The position numbers and the translations under genes are program-made. Of a stretch of DNA of 64,000 nt, positions 14,929 to 23,025 are shown piece after piece; the first letter of the stretch is position 1, and the number at the start of each line of letters is the position of its first letter. The notes beneath the pieces are model-generated. The model was not told the origin of the DNA, did not search any database, and was given only the letters and a program-made list of their open reading frames with translations. This stretch comes from Clostridium cavendishii DSM 21758 (GTDB taxonomy: Bacteria; Bacillota; Clostridia; Clostridiales; Clostridiaceae): assembly GCF_900141845.1 (NCBI RefSeq), contig NZ_FQZB01000007.1:255202-319201 (forward strand), written 5' to 3'.

Positions 14929-17601
14929 ATGAAAAGCTATCTAGAATTAGCTAATAGAAACTTAATAAATAATAGAAAGAACACTTTAGTATGCATTATA
15001 GGCATAATATTAGGAACAGTTATTATGACAACTACAAGTATAATTTATAGAGCTGAAAGTAATACATCAGAAGAGGCATTAAAAAAGGCTGTAGGCTATT
15101 ATGATGTTAAATTTGAAAATCTTAGTAAAGAGCAGATTAAAAATTTGAAAAATGATAAAAGAGTTAGTAATTCTGCTGTTTATAAAAAAATAGGTATTTC
15201 AGAGGTTAAGAATAATTTTGAAAATCAATATTATGATGTATTAGCGCTAGGTAATGATGCTTATAATAATATATTCACATTTGATATTATAGCAGGTAGA
15301 AAACCAGAAAATAGTAGTGAAATTCTTATTGATAATTTTGTTTTAGAAACAATAGGAAAAGGGAGAAGGATTGGAGATAATATTGACTTTGATGTTCTAT
15401 CTGGTCAGGTTTCGAGAGATGATTTGATATTTAAATCTAAACACAAAGGTAGCTATGATATTAAATCGATTATAGAAAAAAAAGAAAAGAAAAGTTATAA
15501 GATAGTAGGTATTTTTCAATCGCCAGAAGAGTATAAGAATAAGGCAAATACTATGTTTACTAGATTGACAGATGAAGAAATTAAATCAATGGATAAGTTA
15601 GACGTACTTGGAACATTAAAGTTTACTGACATGTATTTAGAAGATGGGATATCTAAAGATTTAGGAATAAAGTATATACCGAAAGTTGTAGTGCCAGATT
15701 ATTTACAAGAAGGAGCAATACAATCTCAAGTTAAATGGCCAGATTATAGCTCAGTAAAAAATGCTGGTGGTGGGCTAGGTGCAGTAGGTGGAGTAATTAT
15801 AATATTTGTTGTTTGCTTGTTTGTATTCGGAGTTATATATAATGCTTTTAATATATCAATAGTTGAACGCTTAAAACAGTTCGGTATACTTAGAGCAGTT
15901 GGAGCAACTAGAAAGCAATTGGGTAAATTGATTTTTTATGAAGCATTTATTATATATATAATAGGGATAACGGTAGGATTAGTGCTAGGTGTAGTAAATA
16001 CAAGGGTGTTAGTTTTTGGTTTGTGTAAATTATTTGAATTAGATTTTTCATCTATAAAATTTTCAATATCTTTAAGCTATTTTGTAATTATTCCATTAAG
16101 CATATTATTTATTGTGATGTTAGCAGCAAATAAAGCTTTATTTAAAGATACAAAATTATCTCCTATACAATCTATGAATGAATCTACATTAATAGATGAT
16201 TCTAAAATAGATAAAGTGAATGATATTAAAAAAATAAATAAAATATTTAATATAGAAGGAGAATTATCTTATAAAAATCTTTCTAGAAATAAAAAAAGAA
16301 ATAAGACATGTTTAAAATCTATAGCTTTAAGTATGATAATTATAATGTTTTTCTTCTCTCAAATATTTTTATACAAAATAGAAGAGTCTAGCATTATGCC
16401 TTCAAACAATTGGGATATTAAATATTCAAGAATAAATAGGTCATTTTCTAATGAAGATATGTCAAATTTAAAGAAGGTTTCAGGAGTTGAAGATGTGTAT
16501 GTTGATAAAACAATTTCTATTGGTATACCAATAGAAGAAAATAAACTAAATAAGCGAATTTTAGAAAGTTATAGTAGTCATACTACGGACATGGGTCAAC
16601 CTGAAAGGGGATATAAAAACTATTATGGAGTAAAGAGCATATTTAGAGCGGTGGATGAAAATACATTAAAAGTATATGAAAGTAATTTAAAAGAGGGGGA
16701 GCTTAATTATAGTAAATTGATGAATGATGGTATAATAATTGTAAATTCAGGTACTACAGAAGTTGTTGCAAATATGGGGCAAGCTGGAATAAATCATTAT
16801 TTTTACGATGTTGAAAAAATATTAGATGTAAAAGTAGGGGATAAAATAAAAATACCTATAGGCCAAAGTTTTACTATAGGAGAAGATATGAAAAAGTATT
16901 TTAATAGTGGGCATGTTGATACATCAAAGTTCAAAGAATTTACTGTAATTGGTATAGTAGCCAAGGATGCTTTACGAAATGCAATTAATACTAGAAAACC
17001 AGAAAATTTAACAGAAGATATAACTTTTATAACATCTAATGATGTCTTTTATAAACTAGGTATTAATGTGGTGGGAGATTTAGATATTAAAACAAATATA
17101 AATGGAGACAGAACAGAAGCTCTAAAAGGTATAAAAGAGTATGCATCTAGTAATTATGATAGTAATATAGATTTGTATTCAAAAATGATAGATTATAAAA
17201 ATAGTGTTAATAGAGCTTTGTGTTGGGATGTTAATTTTGAGATAAATATATTAGTTATAGTTATTCTTAATATTGTTAATACTTTTAATGCAAGTATTAT
17301 AGCAAGAAAAAAAGAGTTAGCGTCATTAAGGGCTATAGGAATGACTCGTAAACAAATAAATAAAATGTTATTATTAGAGGGTGCATTTTTAGGAGTTTTA
17401 GCATCATTCTTAGGTTTAATACTAGGTACATTACCTTCATATCTTTCTCAAATGTTCATGTACCAGAAGGATTATGGAAAACTAACCTTAATTTCATTAA
17501 TAACCATAATTGTTCTGATAATTATATGTATATTGAGTACTATTGGCTCGCTTAGAAAACTAAGGAATTTAAGTATAGTTGATAATATTAGAAGTGAATA
17601 A
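14929..17601 (+). CDS. ABC transporter permease with two FtsX domains, copy 3
   Basis: An 890-residue paralogue of the permeases at 7508 and 11098. Coupling motifs ERLKQFGILRAVGAT and KELASLRAIGMT sit in the same places, and the C-terminus RNLSIVDNIRSE is shared by all three. The extracellular domains have drifted more than the helices, which suggests different ligands or partners on the outside. Start at 14929 aligns with the paralogues; the best ribosome binding site AGGAAAGGA is 16 bases upstream, rather far. It forms a module with the preceding ATPase and ends the array; no clear terminator follows within 100 bases. Confidence 0.88.
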   Translation: MKSYLELANRNLINNRKNTLVCIIGIILGTVIMTTTSIIYRAESNTSEEALKKAVGYYDVKFENLSKEQIKNLKNDKRVSNSAVYKKIGISEVKNNFENQYYDVLALGNDAYNNIFTFDIIAGRKPENSSEILIDNFVLETIGKGRRIGDNIDFDVLSGQVSRDDLIFKSKHKGSYDIKSIIEKKEKKSYKIVGIFQSPEEYKNKANTMFTRLTDEEIKSMDKLDVLGTLKFTDMYLEDGISKDLGIKYIPKVVVPDYLQEGAIQSQVKWPDYSSVKNAGGGLGAVGGVIIIFVVCLFVFGVIYNAFNISIVERLKQFGILRAVGATRKQLGKLIFYEAFIIYIIGITVGLVLGVVNTRVLVFGLCKLFELDFSSIKFSISLSYFVIIPLSILFIVMLAANKALFKDTKLSPIQSMNESTLIDDSKIDKVNDIKKINKIFNIEGELSYKNLSRNKKRNKTCLKSIALSMIIIMFFFSQIFLYKIEESSIMPSNNWDIKYSRINRSFSNEDMSNLKKVSGVEDVYVDKTISIGIPIEENKLNKRILESYSSHTTDMGQPERGYKNYYGVKSIFRAVDENTLKVYESNLKEGELNYSKLMNDGIIIVNSGTTEVVANMGQAGINHYFYDVEKILDVKVGDKIKIPIGQSFTIGEDMKKYFNSGHVDTSKFKEFTVIGIVAKDALRNAINTRKPENLTEDITFITSNDVFYKLGINVVGDLDIKTNINGDRTEALKGIKEYASSNYDSNIDLYSKMIDYKNSVNRALCWDVNFEINILVIVILNIVNTFNASIIARKKELASLRAIGMTRKQINKMLLLEGAFLGVLASFLGLILGTLPSYLSQMFMYQKDYGKLTLISLITIIVLIIICILSTIGSLRKLRNLSIVDNIRSE

Positions 17602-17801
17602 GATATATGGTGTAATTTAGAAGCTACATTTACCTTAATATATTTGTTAAAAACAAAATAAAAGCAATATTAAATTTATTTTTTAGAAATCATATTATAG
17701 TATATATATTATTTATAAAAGAAATTTAATAATCTTTTAAGTTAATATTTGCACATATTAAAAGGTTATTTTAAAACTAATAATAAATAAGGGATAAAAT
17801 G

Positions 17802-17828
17802 TTGACTTTATATTCTGCTAACTATACT
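17802..17828 (+). promoter_or_regulatory. Possible promoter of the pentapeptide-repeat gene
   Basis: TTGACT (17802-17807) and TATACT (17823-17828) are good boxes but their spacer is only 15 bases. The rest of the 271-base gap after permease 3 shows nothing I can name. Confidence 0.35.
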
Positions 17829-17872
17829 ATGAAACTTAGATAAATAAATACTAAGTTTTACTGGAGGTAAAA

Positions 17873-18517
17873 ATGGCTAGAAATAATAGTGTTAAGGGTA
17901 ATTTTAACTATAATAATATAGAAAAGACAAATAAGAATTTTATGTATAAGAATCTTAGAAGAAGTAATTGCTATAATTGCAATTTTTCAAATTCAAATTT
18001 TGATTTTTCAACCTTTAGAGGTGCTCATTTTAAATCATGTGATTTTTATGGAGCTAGTTTTATATGGACAGAATTTATTGGAACCAATTTAAAAGGAAGT
18101 AAATTTAAAGCTGCTAAGTTTGAAAATACAGTGTTTGAAGGTGTTAACTTAGATGGTGTAGAGTTTAAAGATGCTAAATTTAAAAATACTATATTTGTTG
18201 GAACAGATATTAACAAAGCACGTAATCTTAAATTTAAACAAGGTGAAGTTAGAGTTTTTGAAGGAATGCCAAAGATTAACATAAGTGAAGCTCTAGAAGC
18301 TTCTATTAAAAGTGCTATGGAAAACAGGTATGTTAAAACTTCAAGAATTTTTGATACTAAGGATGATGGCATAAATTTACTTAACATAATGATTTTATTA
18401 GAACATTTTGATGAAGAAGCGCTTATAAAAGGTTTAGGAATTATTGAAAGAGAGATAGATAGAGATTTTTATACTTTAAGTTATATTATAAAGTTTTTAA
18501 AAAGCAGAGAATTTTAA
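17873..18517 (+). CDS. Pentapeptide-repeat protein
   Basis: A 214-residue protein. Residues ~28-115 are pentapeptide repeats with Phe/Leu at every fifth position (for example NFSNSNFDFSTFRGAHF and LKGSKFKAAKFENTVF), which fold as a right-handed square beta helix. The last ~90 residues are a different, helical, charged domain (ISEALEASIKSAMENRYVK onward). Some relatives (Qnr, MfpA) mimic DNA and protect gyrase from quinolones, but those lack this C-terminal domain; no such role can be claimed here. Ribosome binding site GGAGG is 7 bases from ATG. It stands alone and shares a bidirectional terminator with the convergent gene. Confidence 0.8.
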   Translation: MARNNSVKGNFNYNNIEKTNKNFMYKNLRRSNCYNCNFSNSNFDFSTFRGAHFKSCDFYGASFIWTEFIGTNLKGSKFKAAKFENTVFEGVNLDGVEFKDAKFKNTIFVGTDINKARNLKFKQGEVRVFEGMPKINISEALEASIKSAMENRYVKTSRIFDTKDDGINLLNIMILLEHFDEEALIKGLGIIEREIDRDFYTLSYIIKFLKSREF

Positions 18518-18576
18518 ATATATGAATAATAGTCTTGAATTTTAGTGAAAAAATAGAAAGCAATACTTAGAAAGAT

Positions 18577-18620
18577 AAAAAAGAGCCCACAATTTTAATA
18601 GTTGTGAGTTCTTTTTCTTT
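18577..18620. terminator. Bidirectional terminator
   Basis: A ~10-bp stem with one mismatch (18583-18592 with 18602-18611) is flanked by an A-run on the left and a T-run on the right, serving the pentapeptide gene and the convergent small gene. Confidence 0.75.
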
Positions 18621-18642
18621 TAAAAGAATAATTTAATCACTA

Positions 18643-18942
18643 TTATAATGTATTTAAATATCGTTCTCCTCTAAAAGTTATTTTAGCTTTATTATCATAA
18701 ATAGTTATCTTACCACCTGCTGTAGCAAATTTAATATTTTCTATACAACCCTTATCTTTTTGAAGTGAATGTAATATATTCATTACTAAATCATTTGGAT
18801 ATTTTGGTATATATCTCGAAATATCTAATTCTTCTGTTTCTTGTAAATCAGTTAAGATTATTTTTTCTATTTCTAGTTCAAGTAATTTAGCCTTTTCAAG
18901 TTCGATTTCTTTAGAATCTTTTTTAGCTACTTTCTTTTTCAT
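18643..18942 (-). CDS. Small charged protein of unknown function
   Basis: A 99-residue protein I do not recognise. It begins with a lysine-rich, coiled-coil-like stretch (MKKKVAKKDSKEIELEKAK to about residue 32) and ends with a short beta-rich segment (GKITIYDNKAKITFRGERYL). No signal peptide or membrane segment. It is preceded by a good GGAGG site 9 bases before ATG and closed by the terminator at 18577, which supports a real gene. It is divergent from the DUF2087 regulator at 19259, with 316 bases between them. Confidence 0.6.
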   Translation of the reverse strand: MKKKVAKKDSKEIELEKAKLLELEIEKIILTDLQETEELDISRYIPKYPNDLVMNILHSLQKDKGCIENIKFATAGGKITIYDNKAKITFRGERYLNTL

Positions 18943-19172
18943 AAACTAATCCTCCAAGAATATATTTATTTTGATAAAATGCATATAAAAAATAATAAAT
19001 TTAAATAAGGATATTATTTTTTATATTCCTAAAGTATATATTCTACAAGATTCATTGAAAACCTTTGTTTTTCATAATATTTTGAAAATTAAGCATTTTA
19101 ATAAATTATACATAATGAGTGTAATTTAGCAAACAGTTATAAATGTTTTATATTGTTTTTGTAAACTAAATA

Positions 19173-19221
19173 GAGAAAAGTTTATTTATACATAGACAAA
19201 TATGGAGAAAAGTTTTATAAT
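19173..19221 (+). promoter_or_regulatory. Promoter of the DUF2087 regulator with two direct repeats
   Basis: TAGACA (19193-19198), 17-base spacer, TATAAT (19216-19221). GAGAAAAGTTT occurs at 19173 and again at 19205, 32 bases apart (three helical turns); the second copy fills the promoter spacer. The rest of the gap 18943-19258 is plain AT-rich DNA. Confidence 0.6.
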
Positions 19222-19258
19222 AGTGATATAGTAATCATATAAGAAAAGAGGGGTATTT

Positions 19259-20029
19259 ATGGAGGAAAAAGGTAATGAGGTTTTTTGGAATGCTAGAATA
19301 GAAGATCTTAAGAATGGTTATGTAAAAGATGAAGAAAAACTCACTTGTCTAATATGTAATGAAACTTTTGAATGTGGACGTATTTACAGTGTAGAAGAGA
19401 ATTTTTATGATGCTAAAAAAACAGTAGAACACCACATAAAAGAAAAACACAGTTCAATGCTTGAGTATTTACTAAATATGAATTCTAGTTTTACTGGCAT
19501 ATCAGAAATACAAAAATCAGTTTTAAAGCTTATGGCAGCAGGGGTTTCGGATAAGGAGATAGCAACTATGTTAAGCTTAGCACCATCTACTATAAGAAAT
19601 CACAGATATAAACTAAGAGAAAAGGAAAAACAGGCAAAATTATTTTTAACTATGATGGAATTATTAGCTGAAAATACTAATAAAAAAATAACCAAGCTAG
19701 AAAAGGCTGATATATGTGATGCTCATAAAAGTGCAACCACTTTAGATGATAGATTCAATATAACAGATAAAGAAAAGGCTGAGGTTATAAAAAACTATAT
19801 AAATACAAATGGAAGTTTAAAAAACTATCCATCAAAGGAAAAGAAGAAGATAATAGTATTAGAAGTTATAAAAGCAAATTTTCAAAAAGATAAGGTTTAT
19901 TCAGAAAAAGAAGTAAATAGAATTTTGAGTAGAATATATGAGGATTATGCAACGATTAGAAGAGCATTAATAGAATATGGTTTTTTAGATAGGTCAAATG
20001 ATTGTGGAAGTTATTGGGTAAAAGAGTAA
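19259..20029 (+). CDS. DUF2087-domain transcriptional regulator with zinc-finger-like and LuxR-type HTH parts
   Basis: A 256-residue protein with three parts. Residues ~28-66 hold CLIC followed by HHIKEKH, a Cys2-His2-like metal site. Residues ~80-120 are a LuxR-type helix-turn-helix (VLKLMAAGVSDKEIATML followed by STIRNHRYKLREK). Residues ~165-256 are a DUF2087 domain (LKNYPSKEKKKI, YSEKEVNRIL, DYATIRRALIEYGFLDR, YWVKE), itself thought to be a winged-helix-like DNA or RNA-binding unit. ATG at 19259 follows AGAGGGG. Direct repeats in its own promoter suggest autoregulation. The GNAT gene follows within 55 bases and is probably co-transcribed. Target genes are unknown. Confidence 0.8.
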   Translation: MEEKGNEVFWNARIEDLKNGYVKDEEKLTCLICNETFECGRIYSVEENFYDAKKTVEHHIKEKHSSMLEYLLNMNSSFTGISEIQKSVLKLMAAGVSDKEIATMLSLAPSTIRNHRYKLREKEKQAKLFLTMMELLAENTNKKITKLEKADICDAHKSATTLDDRFNITDKEKAEVIKNYINTNGSLKNYPSKEKKKIIVLEVIKANFQKDKVYSEKEVNRILSRIYEDYATIRRALIEYGFLDRSNDCGSYWVKE

Positions 20030-20082
20030 AGTGCTAAATTGCAATTTTAACTCAAAATTAAAGAATATTGGAGTTTTTTGTT

Positions 20083-20580
20083 ATGCAAAATCTTAATTTG
20101 AAGTATGGATATATGGTTAAACAGCTTTTTAAAACTGAGAATCGGATTGTTGAAGAGTTATGTGAGAAGTGTTCAGATTATTATATATTACATGATGGAA
20201 TAGTACCATCTAAAGAAGAAATAGATGAAGTGTTTACGGCTTTGCCACCAAATAAAAATTATGAAGATAAGTTTGTTTTAGGAATATATAAGTTTGACGA
20301 GTTGGTGGGCATAGTTGATATTATAAAAGATTATCATATTAGTGGAGAATGGATGATCGGATTAATGATGATTGAACTAAAGGAACGTAGAAATGGATTA
20401 GGAAGAATGGTACATGAAGCATTAATTGCATGGGCAACTTCATTTAGAATAGGAGTAATTGAAGATAATTATAATGGTATTAAATTTTGGTCTGCCTTAG
20501 GATATACAAAAATTAAAGAAGTTAATATGAAATTTAAGATAAAAACACATATAGTAGATGTCATGAGATTAAAGTTTTAG
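20083..20580 (+). CDS. GNAT-family N-acetyltransferase
   Basis: A 165-residue GNAT protein. The acetyl-CoA binding core is at ERRNGLGRMVHEAL (R-x-x-G-x-G/A-like) around residue 108, preceded by beta-4 (MIGLMMIELKE) and followed by the ENYNGIKFWSALGY-like segment (EDNYNGIKFWSALGYTKI) common to the fold. Substrate unknown. Start placed at ATG 20083 with TTGGAG 9 bases upstream; the in-frame TTG at 20068 is part of that site. It likely shares a transcript with the DUF2087 regulator. A terminator hairpin lies 125 bases downstream. Confidence 0.82.
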   Translation: MQNLNLKYGYMVKQLFKTENRIVEELCEKCSDYYILHDGIVPSKEEIDEVFTALPPNKNYEDKFVLGIYKFDELVGIVDIIKDYHISGEWMIGLMMIELKERRNGLGRMVHEALIAWATSFRIGVIEDNYNGIKFWSALGYTKIKEVNMKFKIKTHIVDVMRLKF

Positions 20581-20705
20581 ATTTTATCACAAAGGTTAAA
20601 ATTAATATAAGTTTTGTTATATATAATACTTAATGTATCTCAAAGTAGTAAATATATAGGAATTGATTGTAAAAGTGGTATATAATTTTTTAATATAACA
20701 GGATT

Positions 20706-20740
20706 AAAGTTAACTGAAAATAGTAGGTTAACTTTTTTTA
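20706..20740 (+). terminator. Terminator before the ECF sigma gene
   Basis: A 9-bp perfect stem (AAAGTTAAC at 20706-20714 with 20727-20735) is followed by seven Ts. It could close the regulator/GNAT transcript. Confidence 0.75.
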
Positions 20741-20814
20741 TTTAAAGAATATGGAACCAAATAGCGGAGAAATACATCTTATTAATGAAAAGACAATAAG
20801 AGGGAGGAAATAGA

Positions 20815-21360
20815 GTGTTTTTAAATAGAAAAATAGATATAGATACTAAAGAAAAAACTATTGTTGATTATGTGGCACAAGCTATACAAGGAGATAAGGA
20901 TGCCTTTTGCTATCTTATAAGGTACTTTGAAAAAGATATGAATGCTATAGCAATGTGTATATTAAAGGATGAAGCAAATGTGGCTGATGCTATAGGTGAA
21001 GGGGTATTAAAAGCTTACAAGAATATAAACACACTAAAGAATTTAAATGTTTTTAAAAGCTGGTTACTTAAGATTATAGTTAATGAGTGTAATGCTATTT
21101 TAAGAAAAAATTCTAAGCTTGTAGTATTAGACAAGAATGATTTTGAATTTATAGAATGCAATGATAAATATGAAAACTTAGATATAAAAAGAGCTTTAGA
21201 AAATTTATCGCCTAAACACAAGATAATAATAGAACTTTATTATTATCAAGATATGTCAGTAGAAGAAATAGGTAATATTTTAGAAATATCTGAGGGCACA
21301 GTTAAATCAAGACTATCAAGAGCAAGACAAAATCTTTATCAAATGCTAAGGGAGGTTTAA
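20815..21360 (+). CDS. ECF-type RNA polymerase sigma factor
   Basis: A 181-residue sigma-70 family protein with region 2 (FCYLIRYFEKDMNAIAMCIL... DAIGEGVLKAYKNI, ~27-75) and region 4 (LSPKHKIIIELYYYQDMSVEEIGNIL... GTVKSRLSRARQNL, ~125-175). No region 1 or 3, so it is extracytoplasmic-function type. The start is GTG at 20815, 7 bases after GGGAGG; no ATG fits as well. The next gene begins 4 bases after its stop and encodes a membrane anti-sigma factor, the usual pairing. GGAACC at 20753 upstream resembles an ECF -35 element and hints at autoregulation, weakly. Confidence 0.93.
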   Translation: MFLNRKIDIDTKEKTIVDYVAQAIQGDKDAFCYLIRYFEKDMNAIAMCILKDEANVADAIGEGVLKAYKNINTLKNLNVFKSWLLKIIVNECNAILRKNSKLVVLDKNDFEFIECNDKYENLDIKRALENLSPKHKIIIELYYYQDMSVEEIGNILEISEGTVKSRLSRARQNLYQMLREV

Positions 21361-21363
21361 AAA

Positions 21364-22794
21364 ATGGATAGGTTAGACAAGCTTATAAAAGAGAATAAGA
21401 ATAATATTGAAGTTAGCGAGAAGGTCCATCAGAGGCTAGAAGATACTTTAAATATAATAAAGAATGATACTAATCAAGAAGAGCAAAAAATAAAATTAGA
21501 AAAGAGAAAGACAAAAATTAACTTCAAAAAGGCAGTATTGGTGGCAAGTATTACTTTAGTTACATTAATATCAGTTGGAATTAAGTTTGATGTCTATGCA
21601 AAATTTGGAGACTTGATGAAAAAATTTGAAAAGCAAGGAGATGTACCTGAAAAGGTAGAACTTTATACAAATGTTATAGAAAAAAGTATAGAGGATAATG
21701 GATATAAAGTTAATATAGAATGTATAATGGCGGACTCTCATACTATAAGGTTATTTTATGATATAGCGTCAGAGAAAAATGAAAAGCAAAAGCCTGGAAT
21801 ATGGGGCGAAAAAATGCTTATAAATGATAAAAATTTTTCTGAGTATGGGTGGATATCTGGAGAAGGTCATGATGTTCAAGATGATAACAAGAAATGGTCA
21901 GGAAACATGCTAGTTTTAAGGTTTGAAAAAGAATTACCAAAAAACTTTAATTTTAAGTGGAATATTAATAATATATCAAAACAGGAAGGAAAATGGAATT
22001 TTAATATTAATGTAGATGGAGAAAAAATAGCTAAGGAAACTATAGTTAAGGATGTAAATAAAGATGGAAAATTACAATTTGCAGACTTTAAAGTTAATAA
22101 GGTAGAAGCTTCTCCTGTAGAATTAAAAGTTCAAGGGGAGCAGATTATAAATGATTCAACTGTGAAAATATTAGGTGATAGACAGCAGAATTTTGATTGG
22201 TATGGTATAAAATATATTGTAGTAGATGAAGATAATAAAATATTACCTTTAGCTACTGGAGATTTTTGTGAATGGTGGAATGGGGGGCAGTATAAGAAAA
22301 ATTATACTTGGTCCTATAAAGTGAAAAATAAAATACCAAATAAAATTAAAATAATCCCTTGTGATAAATTAGAGATATTTGGTAATAATTCTCATGAATA
22401 TGATCAGTTTGATGTAGGTGAAAAGGATATTCCTTTATATGAAGGTAAGAATGGAGGTTTAGATATTAAATCTATTGAGGATAAGGGGGATTTTTTAGAG
22501 GTTAACGTTAAAATTAAAGGTTATTTAAGATTTGAGTTATTAAATAGCTTAGTTCTAATTAAATCTGATGATAAAAATAAAGTATATCCAGAAGAATCAT
22601 GTTTTAGTGAGGAATCAAGAAAATATATAAATGAAAATTTAGATAAAGAAGAACATAAGTTAAAATTTTATAAATTCGATGGGAAAAGCAAAAAATATTC
22701 TATAAGGTTTAAGGCAGGACATAAAGGTAGTTATATTGATAAGATTTATAGGGTTTATGAAGATAAATTTATAGATGTTGATTTAAATAAATAA
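21364..22794 (+). CDS. Membrane anti-sigma factor with DUF4179 domain
   Basis: A 476-residue partner of the ECF sigma factor. Residues 1-50 are cytoplasmic and charged (sigma-binding part), 56-75 form one transmembrane helix (AVLVASITLVTLISVGI), and the remaining ~400 residues are extracellular. The stretch after the helix (DLMKKFEKQGDVPEKVELYTNVIEKSIEDNGYKVNIE split over ~83-125) matches the DUF4179 pattern found in Clostridium and Bacillus anti-sigma proteins; a second beta-rich part (to the end) is unassigned. The domain outside probably senses an envelope signal and releases the sigma factor by proteolysis, by analogy with other ECF systems. Gap to the sigma gene is 3 bases. A very strong terminator follows. 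Confidence 0.82.
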   Translation: MDRLDKLIKENKNNIEVSEKVHQRLEDTLNIIKNDTNQEEQKIKLEKRKTKINFKKAVLVASITLVTLISVGIKFDVYAKFGDLMKKFEKQGDVPEKVELYTNVIEKSIEDNGYKVNIECIMADSHTIRLFYDIASEKNEKQKPGIWGEKMLINDKNFSEYGWISGEGHDVQDDNKKWSGNMLVLRFEKELPKNFNFKWNINNISKQEGKWNFNINVDGEKIAKETIVKDVNKDGKLQFADFKVNKVEASPVELKVQGEQIINDSTVKILGDRQQNFDWYGIKYIVVDEDNKILPLATGDFCEWWNGGQYKKNYTWSYKVKNKIPNKIKIIPCDKLEIFGNNSHEYDQFDVGEKDIPLYEGKNGGLDIKSIEDKGDFLEVNVKIKGYLRFELLNSLVLIKSDDKNKVYPEESCFSEESRKYINENLDKEEHKLKFYKFDGKSKKYSIRFKAGHKGSYIDKIYRVYEDKFIDVDLNK

Positions 22795-22798
22795 TTTA

Positions 22799-22843
22799 AA
22801 ATTCACAACTAAATTAAAATTAATTTAGTTGTGAATTTTTTTT
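22799..22843 (+). terminator. Strong terminator after the sigma/anti-sigma operon
   Basis: A stem of 16-18 perfect pairs (about 22799-22816 with 22821-22838), 4-base loop, followed by a T-run. Confidence 0.92.
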
Positions 22844-22868
22844 ATGTCATAAATTTTTGATGATAATG

Positions 22869-22897
22869 TTTACAAAGATGTATTTGGGGTATATAAT
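22869..22897 (+). promoter_or_regulatory. Promoter of the double-nucleotidase gene
   Basis: TTTACA (22869-22874), 17-base spacer, TATAAT (22892-22897). Leader is about 120 bases. Confidence 0.75.
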
Positions 22898-22901
22898 TAT
22901 G

Positions 22902-22915
22902 TGAAAGCGGTATAT
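22902..22915 (+). promoter_or_regulatory. cre-like site at the transcription start
   Basis: TGAAAGCGGTATAT matches 12 of 14 positions of the CcpA consensus core TGWAARCGYWWWCW and lies right after the -10 box, where CcpA binding represses. Confidence 0.5.
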
Positions 22916-23025
22916 TACCATAAAGTGATAATATATGTATTATAGTAATAATTTGTAAAGTAGTATGATGTATCGCTTTAATATTACCTTATATTTAATA
23001 TAAGGAGATTAAAAGGGGGAAAAAC

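Noticed and set aside
17801..17845. 14-codon ATG frame before the pentapeptide gene
   Set aside because: Overlaps the putative promoter and has no proper ribosome binding site.
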